This document shows, piece by piece, positions 1 to 7,306 of a stretch of DNA of 64,000 nt. Origin of the DNA: Cupriavidus alkaliphilus (GTDB lineage Bacteria > Pseudomonadota > Gammaproteobacteria > Burkholderiales > Burkholderiaceae); NCBI RefSeq assembly GCF_900094595.1, contig NZ_FMAD01000004.1, positions 372,001 through 436,000 on the forward strand, read 5' to 3'. A program made the translations under genes and the position numbers. The notes under the pieces were generated by a model, which was given only the letters and a program-made list of their open reading frames with translations, ran no database searches and was not told the DNA's origin. Within the stretch, counting starts at the first letter, position 1. The number at the start of each line of letters is the position of its first letter.

Positions 1-2
1 TC

Positions 3-53
3 CCACTGCTGGTCCTGGCCTGCGGTCTGTCGCTGCTGTGGTTCCGGCGGTGA
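3..53 (+). CDS. C-terminal end of a membrane protein (partial)
   Basis: The window opens inside a reading frame that ends PLLVLACGLSLLWFRR before a TGA. A hydrophobic helix closed by two arginines is what the last membrane segment of a transporter looks like. Only 16 residues are visible, so the family cannot be named. An integrase remnant on the other strand starts right after the stop, so the gene may have been clipped by that element. Confidence 0.4.
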   Translation, partial: PLLVLACGLSLLWFRR

Positions 54-130
54 ACTGGGGCTTGCGCATCCGCATGTCTTCAATCATGCGCTGGCGCAGC
101 GGGCTGATGGCGGGCGTCGCGAACAAACGG
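54..130 (-). pseudogene. Tyrosine recombinase (integrase) N-terminal remnant
   Basis: Read on the minus strand, this stretch gives RLFATPAISPLRQRMIEDMR followed by MRKPQF. The string ISPLRQRMIEDMRMRK matches, from memory, the start of the core-binding domain of common proteobacterial site-specific integrases. The match stops at about residue 25, where the frame runs into the end of the upstream membrane protein gene. No catalytic domain follows, so this is a dead fragment marking an old insertion or deletion edge. Confidence 0.6.
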
Positions 131-761
131 CTGCCTTGCCAGAACTTTAGGCGCCATGGGTCTCAATCAGCACCCGAACAGGTATCGGCCGCCCTGTCAG
201 ACCAGATCCAGGCCCGAGTTCCACGCCCGGTTCGACGGCGCTTCTGGAGGGGCTGGGGAGCGGCAGGTCGCCGCAGTATGCCGTTTGGATGAACCGCCCT
301 CGAACTCACGTCGTCGCAATGTCCGGCACGTTATTCAAAGTCATTGCAAGTAGGGTCGCACCATGGCGGCTGAGGCACGGTGGATGATATCGATGCTCGT
401 CTTCGGCATCGCCGGTCGATAGGCGTCCGCTCTCCACCACCATGGCCGAAGTTTGTTGCGATGACAATCAGGAGCGCCTAGTTCCTGGAGCTAACGTGAA
501 AGCCAGTGCCGAGTTCAGCGTGCATTATGAAGATGCTGATTTCTTAGAAACGTGTGACGGCCTTTTCGCGCGCAATCAAGAATTCATTGTCATGCAAGGG
601 GGAAAATGTAGCCCAATGCAGGAAGGCGGCCGACCTCTTCTTGAATCCCAGCGACCAAGAGGACGATGGGAGAATCTGAAGATGCTTGCAAAACTTGGCT
701 CGGCTGGAATGCGCGCCCTCAACTAATGGCTGTGTAACAAGGGGACTTTGCTGGGCTGGAC
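131..761. other. Stretch with no recognisable gene
   Basis: Only short open frames occur here, none with a convincing start and none that I recognise. The longest is a 94-residue frame at 442-726 (plus) with no known motif. The position between two integrase fragments suggests decayed mobile-element DNA, but that is inference. Confidence 0.4.
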
Positions 762-917
762 AGTTATCGTCGGGAACGAACAAAACGAGGTCCTTCACCT
801 CTTCAAGCGCTCCAGCAAAACAACAACCTGACGCAGACGTCCGCTATGGTCATAAATTGGTATCTTGGCATCGAGGTCGACGACGCTCTTGAGATGGCGG
901 AGCAGACCGAAGTTTGA
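762..917 (+). pseudogene. Tyrosine recombinase C-terminal remnant
   Basis: The frame reads SYRRERTK, then a degenerate middle, then NWYLGIEVDDALEMAEQTEV before TGA. Intact integrases of one widespread family end in a conserved block close to RYLGIEVDDALEIAEQ, just after the LGHT active-site box. The LGHT region is unrecognisable here, so the piece is a decayed C-terminus. It belongs to a different integrase type from the fragment at the window start. Confidence 0.6.
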
Positions 918-1089
918 TGACATCACGGCCGGCGAGCGGTCGCTTGCCGGCCGACTTCTGCCATCGGGGAAACGGTCTCGCAACGACCGCATTCGGCCGA
1001 GTCTCTGCCACGCACCAGTCATTGCCACTCTACCACGCAATGTGTCGATAAAATCACATATTCCCTCGTACTTGTCATAAAGAATTCAC

Positions 1090-1118
1090 TTCTCAGAGTT
1101 CCATGATTCGACTATATT
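1090..1118 (+). promoter_or_regulatory. Probable arsR promoter, leaderless transcript
   Basis: A -35-like TTCTCA at 1090-1095 is separated by 17 bases from a good -10 box TATATT at 1113-1118. Transcription would start about 7 bases later, at or within one base of the A of the arsR ATG at 1125. No ribosome-binding site fits before that ATG, which agrees with a leaderless mRNA. Confidence 0.55.
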
Positions 1119-1128
1119 CGAATCATGG
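1101..1128. promoter_or_regulatory. ArsR operator palindrome over the start codon
   Basis: There is a perfect inverted repeat with 11-base arms, CCATGATTCGA and TCGAATCATGG, around a 6-base centre. It covers the -10 box and the arsR start codon. Dyads with ATTCGA/TCGAAT-like cores are typical targets of ArsR-family repressors, so bound protein would block RNA polymerase directly and arsenite would relieve it. Confidence 0.75.
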
Positions 1129-1460
1129 AAACCAATCACGCCCTTGAAGCGCTTGCCGCGCTCGCTCATTCGATCCGCTTATCCGTGTTCAGGATGCTGG
1201 TCCAGGCCGGTCCGCAAGGACTGCCGGCTGGTCGGGTCGCCGAACTGATGGACATGCCGGCGTCCTCGCTGTCCTTCCACCTCAAAGAATTGCACCGCGC
1301 GGGCCTGCTTTCCAGCCGCCAGGTTGGACGCTCCATCATCTATACGGCTCGGTTCGAGACCATGAACGCATTGCTGGGTTATCTCACGGAGAACTGCTGC
1401 AGCGGCAATCCGTGCTCTCCTGTGTCCAACTGCTCCGTCGCCTCCGAGCCAAAATCATGA
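1125..1460 (+). CDS. arsR: ArsR-family arsenic-responsive repressor
   Basis: This 111-residue winged-helix protein should repress the arsenic operon until arsenite binds. The helix-turn-helix lies at about residues 38-62 (RVAELMDMPASSLSFHLKEL), and the wing follows with GRSIIYTA. The N-terminal metal-binding CVCD motif of the classical plasmid ArsR is absent. Instead, cysteines cluster near the C-terminus (ENCCSGNPCSPVSNC), as in ArsR types that bind As(III) with C-terminal cysteines. The ATG lies inside its own operator palindrome, and the stop overlaps the arsI start as ATGA, so the two are translationally coupled. The family call is firm; the As(III) ligands are inferred. Confidence 0.92.
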   Translation: METNHALEALAALAHSIRLSVFRMLVQAGPQGLPAGRVAELMDMPASSLSFHLKELHRAGLLSSRQVGRSIIYTARFETMNALLGYLTENCCSGNPCSPVSNCSVASEPKS

Positions 1461-1939
1461 AACGCTTCCATGTCCACGTCAGCGTCGCCGACCTGACCGC
1501 GAGCATCCGCTATTACTCGGCCCTCTTCGCAGCCGAACCCACTGTCGTGAAAGAAGACTACGCGAAATGGATGCTGGAGGATCCTCGCGTGAATTTCGCG
1601 ATTTCGGCGCGCGGTGCGGAGACCGGCGTCGACCATCTCGGGTTTCAAACAGACGATGCAGGCGAGTTGGCCGAACTGAAGCAGCGCGCCGAAACCGCCG
1701 ACATGGCGCTGCTCGACGAGGGCGAAACCACCTGCTGCTATGCGCGAAGCGAGAAGTACTGGGTCACGGATCCGCAAGGCATTGCATGGGAGCACTTTCA
1801 CACCCTCGGCAATGTGGCGGTGTACGGCGAATCCCGAAAAGCCGACGCGTCTGGTCAGGAATCGGCCTGTTGCGCCCCTCGTGCTCCGAAGGGCAAGCCG
1901 CTCGGCATTGCGGTCAACTCGAAGTCCTCCTGCTGCTAA
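1457..1939 (+). CDS. arsI: ArsI/CadI-type VOC metalloenzyme, probable C-As lyase
   Basis: This 160-residue vicinal-oxygen-chelate protein resembles ArsI, a non-heme iron dioxygenase that cleaves the carbon-arsenic bond of trivalent methyl- and aryl-arsenicals. Likely iron ligands are visible: H5 in MKRFHVH, H60 in GVDHLGF and E112 in AWEHF. The vicinal cysteine pair that binds the organoarsenical in ArsI is C93-C94 in TTCCYA. The C-terminus adds two more CC pairs (SACCAP and the terminal SSCC). The start at ATGAAACGC overlaps the arsR stop. CadI-like cadmium-inducible proteins share the fold and cannot be excluded by sequence alone, but the ars context favours ArsI. Confidence 0.88.
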   Translation: MKRFHVHVSVADLTASIRYYSALFAAEPTVVKEDYAKWMLEDPRVNFAISARGAETGVDHLGFQTDDAGELAELKQRAETADMALLDEGETTCCYARSEKYWVTDPQGIAWEHFHTLGNVAVYGESRKADASGQESACCAPRAPKGKPLGIAVNSKSSCC

Positions 1940-1948
1940 TGGTGCTCC

Positions 1949-2431
1949 ATGAGCGATGTGCTGTTCATCTGCACGGGCAATTCGGCACGTTCGATTTTGT
2001 CGGAAGGGCTGATGAACCATCTGGGCAAGGGGCGCTTCCGGGCGTATTCCGCCGGTAGCCATCCGACCGGCGTGGTAAATCCGCTGGCGTTGGCGGCGCT
2101 GGCGCGACACGGACTGGATACAACGGCTTTTCGCAGCAAGAGCTGGGATGAATTCTCGCAGGACGGTGCGCCACAACTCGATTTCGTCTTCACGGTATGT
2201 GACAAGGCAGCAGGTGAGGTCTGCCCCGTGTGGCCTGGCCAGCCCATGACAGCGCATTGGGGCGTCCCCGATCCGGCTGCCTGCGAGGGAACGGAAGCCC
2301 AGAAGCAGCAGGCCATCAACGACGCAACCATTTCGCTCAAGCGCCGTATCGAACTATTCCTGTCATTGCCTTTTCCCAAGCTGGACGCAGTCGCGCTTCA
2401 GAAGGCTGTCCAGGACATCGGAAAGCGCTGA
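1949..2431 (+). CDS. arsC: Arsenate reductase, low-molecular-weight phosphatase type
   Basis: This cytoplasmic enzyme should reduce As(V) to As(III) by a cysteine relay with thioredoxin or a thiol carrier as final donor. The P-loop CX5R motif is C8-TGNSA-R14. The two further redox cysteines are C84 (FTVCDK) and C92 (EVCPVW), and the general acid is D108 in VPDP. This spacing is typical of the Staphylococcus ArsC class. It has 160 residues, a normal length being about 130-165. It sits 9 bases after arsI and is a paralogue of the next gene, sharing AYSAGS and RSKSWDEF blocks. Confidence 0.92.
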   Translation: MSDVLFICTGNSARSILSEGLMNHLGKGRFRAYSAGSHPTGVVNPLALAALARHGLDTTAFRSKSWDEFSQDGAPQLDFVFTVCDKAAGEVCPVWPGQPMTAHWGVPDPAACEGTEAQKQQAINDATISLKRRIELFLSLPFPKLDAVALQKAVQDIGKR

Positions 2432-2473
2432 CACGTTTTCCAATCCGCATTCATTCTTGTTTCGCAGCGCCCC

Positions 2474-2968
2474 ATGACGACGAACGTATTGATCCTCTGT
2501 ACCCATAATTCAGCCCGCAGCGTGCTGAGCGAAGGGATGTTGAACCATCTGGCCCAACAATTCGGCCGAGACGTGCGCGCCTATAGTGCCGGAAGCGCCC
2601 CCAGCGGACGGATCAACCCGTTAGCCATCGAGGCGCTTGGCAACGCCGGCGTGGACGTCAGCGGTTATCGCAGCAAGAGCTGGGATGAGTTCACTGGCGA
2701 CGGTGCCCCTGAGATGCGCATTGTCATCACTGTCTGCGACAGCGCGGCGGCCGAAGAATGCCCGTACTGGCCGGGAAGCCCAGTCAAGGTGCATTGGGGA
2801 TATGTCGATCCCTCCAATGCGCCAGGCGGTGATGAAGGGAAGCGCCAAGCCTTCGAGTTGACGCGGCAGGCCATCGGCTATCGGATGATGCAACTGCTGA
2901 TGCTGCCGCTGGACTCGATGAGCAACGCCGAGTTGCGGGAGCACCTCGACCGTATCTCGAAGAGCTGA
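2474..2968 (+). CDS. arsC: Second phosphatase-type arsenate reductase
   Basis: This 164-residue paralogue of the preceding gene has all catalytic residues: C9-THNSA-R15 (CX5R), C88 in ITVCDS, C96 in EECPYW and D112 in YVDP. The P-loop carries histidine (CTHNSAR) where the first copy has glycine (CTGNSAR), so the two may differ in reducing partner or kinetics. It ends only 4 bases before the aquaporin gene, which suggests tight coupling of As(III) production with export through the channel. Confidence 0.92.
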   Translation: MTTNVLILCTHNSARSVLSEGMLNHLAQQFGRDVRAYSAGSAPSGRINPLAIEALGNAGVDVSGYRSKSWDEFTGDGAPEMRIVITVCDSAAAEECPYWPGSPVKVHWGYVDPSNAPGGDEGKRQAFELTRQAIGYRMMQLLMLPLDSMSNAELREHLDRISKS

Positions 2969-2972
2969 GGCC

Positions 2973-3677
2973 ATGATCGATTTACGCAACAGATTGGCCG
3001 CCGAAACGCTTGGAACAGCCCTGCTGCTTGCCATCGTCATCGGCTCGGGCATCATGGCCGAGCGGCTTGCAGGCGGCAATGTCGCTGTGGCACTCCTGGC
3101 CAATACGGCGGCAACCGTCGGTGGCCTGTACATCCTGATTGAAGTCTTCGGTCCGATCAGCGGCGCCCATTTCAACCCGGTGGTCAGTTCGGTCATGGTG
3201 GTGCAAGGAGAACTGCCTGGCGCCGCACTGGTTCCGTATATCGCCGCACAACTTATCGGCGCGGTCCTGGGAGCGTGGCTGGCTCATGCCATGTTCGACA
3301 TGACAATCCTGCAGTTCTCCGCCAAGGTCCGTAGTGGTCCGGGGCAATGGATTGCAGAGACCGTTGCAACCGCCGGTCTCCTTCTGGTGATCCTGCGCGC
3401 ACCGAACGGTCGGGCTTCCGCCATGGTGGCGGCGTATATCGGTGCTGCCTACTGGTTCACCGCGTCCACGTCGTTTGCCAATCCGGCGGCGGCGTTTGGG
3501 CGGATGTTCAGCGACAGCTTCGCCGGTATTGTACCGGGCAGCGTACCGGGATTCGTGCTGGCTCAATGCGCAGGTGCCGCGATCGGACTCATGCTGCATC
3601 GGATGCTCGAGCCACGCCGCGTGCGCCGTGATCATCCCAATGTGATTGAGTCTTCTGGTGAGCATCAGGTCGACTGA
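2973..3677 (+). CDS. aqpS: Aquaglyceroporin of the AqpS type, As(III) channel
   Basis: This 234-residue inner-membrane channel of the MIP family has about six hydrophobic segments and two half-helix motifs: NPV at residues 68-70 (first NPA altered) and NPA at 170-172. The arginine that normally follows the second NPA in the selectivity filter is replaced by alanine (NPAAAFGR). A similar loss of this arginine is known in rhizobial AqpS, where the channel passes arsenite downhill after ArsC makes it. No ArsB or Acr3 pump gene is in this operon, so AqpS is the only visible exit for arsenite. Selectivity is inferred. Confidence 0.88.
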   Translation: MIDLRNRLAAETLGTALLLAIVIGSGIMAERLAGGNVAVALLANTAATVGGLYILIEVFGPISGAHFNPVVSSVMVVQGELPGAALVPYIAAQLIGAVLGAWLAHAMFDMTILQFSAKVRSGPGQWIAETVATAGLLLVILRAPNGRASAMVAAYIGAAYWFTASTSFANPAAAFGRMFSDSFAGIVPGSVPGFVLAQCAGAAIGLMLHRMLEPRRVRRDHPNVIESSGEHQVD

Positions 3678-3705
3678 TTCTGAGGCAGAGCACCCGAGAA
3701 ACACT

Positions 3706-4128
3706 ATGTCCATCACCATCTACCACAATCCTGAGTGCGGCACATCCCGCAACACGCTGGCGATGATCCGCAATGCCGGAATCGAGCCACTAGTCATCGA
3801 ATACCTGACCAACCCTCCCTCTCGCGCCGAATTGCAGGACATGATCCGCCAAGCCCGGCTCACGGTTCGCCAGGCCATCCGCGAGAAGGGCACACCGTTC
3901 AGCGAACTGGGTCTCTCCGATCCGGCGTTCAGCGATGATCAATTACTCGATGCGATGCTGGCTCAGCCGATCCTGATCAACCGGCCGTTTGTCAAAACGG
4001 AGCTTGGCGTACGGCTGTGCCGGCCCTCGGAAGTCGTGCTCGAGATTCTGCCTTCGCCACAGCAACGCGCATTTTCCAAAGAGGATGGCGAGATCGTCGT
4101 CGACGCACAAGGCCGGAGGGTCGAATGA
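3706..4128 (+). CDS. arsC: Arsenate reductase, glutaredoxin-dependent type
   Basis: This 140-residue enzyme has the thioredoxin-like ArsC fold of plasmid R773, unrelated to the two phosphatase-type reductases upstream. The single catalytic cysteine is C11 in PECGTSRN. The arginines that hold arsenate are R59 (RQAIRE), R93 (INRPF) and R106 (LCRPSE). It uses glutathione and glutaredoxin. I chose the ATG before SITIYHNP because the family starts there, although an in-frame start 60 bases upstream exists. The stop overlaps arsH as ATGA. Confidence 0.92.
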   Translation: MSITIYHNPECGTSRNTLAMIRNAGIEPLVIEYLTNPPSRAELQDMIRQARLTVRQAIREKGTPFSELGLSDPAFSDDQLLDAMLAQPILINRPFVKTELGVRLCRPSEVVLEILPSPQQRAFSKEDGEIVVDAQGRRVE

Positions 4129-4889
4129 CCGTGGACTTGCCCAATGTCGTCTCCGCAGTGCTCGACACACCGGACCTGACCAAGCTGGAGCCGCCACGGA
4201 TCAGCACGCATCCGCCACGTATCTTGCTGCTCTATGGGTCGCTGCGAGAGTCATCATACAGCCGCCTGCTCGTGCACGAAGCCGAACGGATACTGCAGCA
4301 TTTCGGCGCGCAGACCCGCGTGTTCGATCCACATGGCCTGCCAATGTGCGACAGTGTTCCGGCGGACCATCCCAAGGTGGTCGAGTTGCGCAAGCTCTCG
4401 CAGTGGTCTGAAGGCCAGGTGTGGTGCAGCCCCGAGCGACACGGAACGCTAACTGCAGTCTTCAAGAACCAGATCGACTGGCTACCGTTGGAAATGGGCA
4501 GCATTCGGCCGACACAGGGACGCACGCTCGCTGTGATGCAAGTCTGCGGTGGCTCTCAATCCTTCAACGCGGTAAATGCACTGCGCGTGCTTGGGCGATG
4601 GATGCGCATGGTGACGATCCCGAACCAGTCGTCAGTCGCCAAGGCATACCAGGAATTTGACGCGAATGGCCGCATGAAGCCATCGTCCTACTATGACCGA
4701 GTGGTCGACGTCATGGAGGAACTGTACAAGTTCACGCTGCTGGTGCGAGATCGCAGTGACTACCTGACGGACCGCTACAGCGAGCGCAAGGACGCCGCGC
4801 CAGCGGAAGTGGCCGCCTTGACCACCGCGGCGATGCGCCACGAGAAGGACGCTGAAGTTGGCGATACCGATAGCGGCGAAGTCGAATAA
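4125..4889 (+). CDS. arsH: ArsH NADPH-dependent FMN reductase
   Basis: This 254-residue flavodoxin-like flavoprotein oxidises toxic trivalent organoarsenicals to less toxic pentavalent forms with NADPH, as known for ArsH. The FMN phosphate loop is [10 protein letters not shown] near residue 38, and the family blocks [19 protein letters not shown] and IPNQSS are present. Its start codon overlaps the stop of the third arsC. With arsI upstream, the operon can deal with methylated arsenicals in two ways, cleavage and oxidation. It is the last gene of the operon; no clear terminator follows. Confidence 0.92.
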   Translation: MTVDLPNVVSAVLDTPDLTKLEPPRISTHPPRILLLYGSLRESSYSRLLVHEAERILQHFGAQTRVFDPHGLPMCDSVPADHPKVVELRKLSQWSEGQVWCSPERHGTLTAVFKNQIDWLPLEMGSIRPTQGRTLAVMQVCGGSQSFNAVNALRVLGRWMRMVTIPNQSSVAKAYQEFDANGRMKPSSYYDRVVDVMEELYKFTLLVRDRSDYLTDRYSERKDAAPAEVAALTTAAMRHEKDAEVGDTDSGEVE

Positions 4890-5169
4890 CAATAAAGGGA
4901 TGGCGATGGAGCCACGCACCGGCGTGATTGCCACTCCGGCAGTTCGGCGTTGAGTCGCTGGACGGCAGAGACGGGTCGGAAGTCTCTTCTGGCGCTGCAG
5001 AGTCCGGCCCCAAATGACCAGCGGGTCGAGACCGGCCAAAAGCGGCCTGTACCGTGCCATCGAGCCTCTAGCTCACTAATGGTGGCTTCCAAGCTTGCAG
5101 GGACATCAATTTGGCCGGCCAAAAACGCCCCACTCCACCGAGCGGGGGCGTCTCCCTGTTTAATCCCTG

Positions 5170-6033
5170 TCAGCTTACCGGATTGCGTGCCATGACGATC
5201 CACGCCGCGCCGTTGATCATCACCGACCGCTCGCCGGGGAGGCCCGCGAAGGCGGCACGAACTGCGGCCGAGGCGCGGGCGCGGATGTCGTCGGGCTGAT
5301 CAGCGAGCGCACGCGACAACGGGCCGACCTCGAGTGTCATCGTCACCGCGTCGTCGATCGCAGCGTCCCGCGTCCCGCCCTCGCCGAACGGGACGGCAGC
5401 GTCGAAGGGGTCGATAGCAATATCGGTGAAGCCAGCCGCCGTCAGGATGCGTGCCACGCGCCCCGGGTCGCCGAAGGAAAACGGGCCGGGCGCTTCGGGA
5501 TCGGGCAGCGCGATCGGCGGGACGATGCCCTTGAGCGCGCCCATCGGCAGGCGCACCCAATCGTTCTCGGCCGCGCCGCGCCAGCAGACGAAAGCGACCC
5601 GCCCGCCGGGCCGGAGCGCGCGTCGCATGTGTGCGAACGCCGCTATCGGGTCGTCGAAGAACATCACCCCGAAACGCGAGAACAGGATGTCGAACGCGGC
5701 CTCGGGCAGCTCTGCGCTGCTGGCGTCGGCCACCTGAAACAGGGCCGGCGTATCCCGTTGCGCAAGCGCGCGCGCCCGGCCGATCAGCGGTTCGGATATA
5801 TCCACGCCCAGCACTTGGCCCCCTGCGCCGACGCGGGCTGCGAGAGCCAGACTCGACGCGCCCGCGCCGCAGCCGATGTCCAGCACGCGCTCACCCGTCG
5901 CAGGTGCGGCGGCTTCCATCGCGGCCTGGCCGAACACCGCCACCATAGCGTCGAGCCGGGCCTGGTTGGCAACCCAGCGTTCCGCGCTTTGACCGTTCCA
6001 GCCACCGACCTGATCGGCACTTTGCTCTGCCAT
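5170..6033 (-). CDS. SAM-dependent methyltransferase (class I)
   Basis: This 287-residue protein has the Rossmann methyltransferase fold. Motif I is VLDIGCGAGASSLALA at about residues 50-65, the acidic loop is VLGVDIS, and a later motif reads ALRPGGRVAFVCW. I chose the ATG before AEQSADQ because AAGGAG lies 7 bases upstream. It follows the flavoprotein gene in the same direction, about 97 bases behind it, so both may be driven by the TetR-controlled promoter. It lacks the cysteine triad of ArsM arsenite methyltransferases, so despite the ars neighbour it is probably a small-molecule methylase of unknown substrate. Confidence 0.82.
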   Translation of the reverse strand: MAEQSADQVGGWNGQSAERWVANQARLDAMVAVFGQAAMEAAAPATGERVLDIGCGAGASSLALAARVGAGGQVLGVDISEPLIGRARALAQRDTPALFQVADASSAELPEAAFDILFSRFGVMFFDDPIAAFAHMRRALRPGGRVAFVCWRGAAENDWVRLPMGALKGIVPPIALPDPEAPGPFSFGDPGRVARILTAAGFTDIAIDPFDAAVPFGEGGTRDAAIDDAVTMTLEVGPLSRALADQPDDIRARASAAVRAAFAGLPGERSVMINGAAWIVMARNPVS

Positions 6034-6130
6034 GTCATCTCCTTGACTCGACGATTCGTCCTTCACCGCGCCGATCTACGCCAACCTTTTCGAAGGCGAC
6101 GACGCAAACGGGAGAAAGGAGTCTGTGCTC

Positions 6131-7024
6131 TCAAACAACCATCGACTGCTGGGCGAAGATACCCGCCATCGCGCCCTGCGATGATGCTTGGGTGACCGAG
6201 GGCAAGAAGGGCGTGGCGAGGTCGCCAGCGGCGTAGATGCCGGGGATGCTGGTTTGGCGGCGCTCGTCGACTTTGAGGACGATGCCAGTGGGCGTATCGA
6301 CCGTGGCAAGACCCAATGATTCATGCAGGCTTGCTGACGGTTGGTTGCGCGGATGGGCGAACAGGACGTCGACCGCGACATTGCGGCGGGTATCGAGATT
6401 GACCGTGGTGATATGGCCCTTGTGATGGGCGATCTCGACGATCCGGCCATCGACGACAGGTATGTTGCGGCGGGCCAGATCGGCCTGGATATCGGCCGCA
6501 ATGTCATGACCATCGGCGAAGACAGTCAACTTGTCAGTCCAATCGCGGAACAGCCTGGCAGACTGGTGCGACTGTGGGCCGGACCAGACGAGGCCCCAAT
6601 GCTGGCCGGCGACTTCAAAACCGTCGCAATAGGGGCAGGGCACGATGGATGTGCCCCAGCTTTCGGCAAAGCCCGGAACATCAGGCATCTGGTCGGCGAT
6701 GCCATAGCTCAGGATCAGGCGGCGCGCCCCAAGGCTTTCGTTATCGTCAGTGACGACGCAGAAATCGCCGATGGCGCCAGACACGCTCTCGGCCCGAGCA
6801 TTGACCAGGCTGATCGTTGGATAGCGCGCGAGCTGCTGCCGCGCCTCGACTAGGATGTCCATCGGCGGCTTGTGATCGTGGCCGAGCAGGCCATGCGAGT
6901 GGCCGGCAAAGCGGTTGCGCGGCCGGCCGGTATCGAGAACGGTGACTTTGCGGCGGGCACGGCCCAGCTGCAGGGCGGCGGCGAGGCCGGCAAAGCTGCC
7001 GCCGATGATGATGACGTCATTCAT
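6131..7024 (-). CDS. Thioredoxin-reductase-like FAD oxidoreductase
   Basis: This 297-residue pyridine nucleotide-disulfide oxidoreductase has the FAD dinucleotide site GGSFAGLAAALQLG at its N-terminus and a redox-active CPYC pair (IVPCPYCDGFE) in mid-protein, the thioredoxin reductase arrangement. A FAD-binding block GIYAAGDLATP lies near the C-terminus. It is close to thioredoxin reductase in size but probably acts on another disulfide or a small-molecule thiol. The ATG was chosen before NDVIIIGG, with GGAG about 9 bases upstream. It is transcribed away from tetR across a 282-base gap that contains the operator. Confidence 0.85.
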   Translation of the reverse strand: MNDVIIIGGSFAGLAAALQLGRARRKVTVLDTGRPRNRFAGHSHGLLGHDHKPPMDILVEARQQLARYPTISLVNARAESVSGAIGDFCVVTDDNESLGARRLILSYGIADQMPDVPGFAESWGTSIVPCPYCDGFEVAGQHWGLVWSGPQSHQSARLFRDWTDKLTVFADGHDIAADIQADLARRNIPVVDGRIVEIAHHKGHITTVNLDTRRNVAVDVLFAHPRNQPSASLHESLGLATVDTPTGIVLKVDERRQTSIPGIYAAGDLATPFLPSVTQASSQGAMAGIFAQQSMVV

Positions 7025-7064
7025 GGTGCTGGGCTCCGTGTTGTAGATGGAGAAGTGACTGGGC

Positions 7065-7145
7065 CTAGTGCGCAAGAACGTCCGGAGATAAGCGCTTGAG
7101 ACGGTCAGCGAGCAAGGCTTCGGCATTGGCGGGATTGTTGCCCAT
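7065..7145 (-). CDS. Possible 26-residue open frame upstream of the flavoprotein gene
   Basis: An ATG frame reads MGNNPANAEALLADRLKRLS plus six more residues and ends 40 bases before the flavoprotein ATG. It could be a leader peptide or the degraded head of a lost gene. No good ribosome-binding site is seen and I recognise no family, so it may be chance. Confidence 0.2.
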   Translation of the reverse strand: MGNNPANAEALLADRLKRLSPDVLAH

Positions 7146-7237
7146 GGCTATTGACCGGCCGGACAATGCCGCATTCGTTATCGCAAGGCGGCCAGGGGAA
7201 AGCTGAATTGGACAACCGGTTGGAACCTACCCTTGGC

Positions 7238-7268
7238 TTGCACATTTACGATACTCCGTGGTATCGTA
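7238..7268 (+). promoter_or_regulatory. tetR promoter with palindromic TetR operator
   Basis: A perfect inverted repeat with 8-base arms, TACGATAC and GTATCGTA, spans 7247-7268 around TCCGTG. A possible -35 TTGCAC at 7238-7243 and -10 TATCGT at 7262-7267 flank and overlap it. The site sits about 40 bases before tetR and faces the divergent flavoprotein gene, so the repressor probably controls both sides. Confidence 0.6.
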
Positions 7269-7306
7269 GTACAAGAATTTGAATACTGTCAAGTACTGGA
7301 ATTGAC

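Noticed and set aside
442-726. 94-residue frame before the arsenic operon as a gene
   Set aside because: No ribosome-binding site, no family likeness, and flanked by decayed integrase pieces.
5170-6033. Methyltransferase as ArsM of the arsenic operon
   Set aside because: It lacks the conserved cysteines of ArsM, is on the opposite strand, and fits the TetR-controlled unit better.
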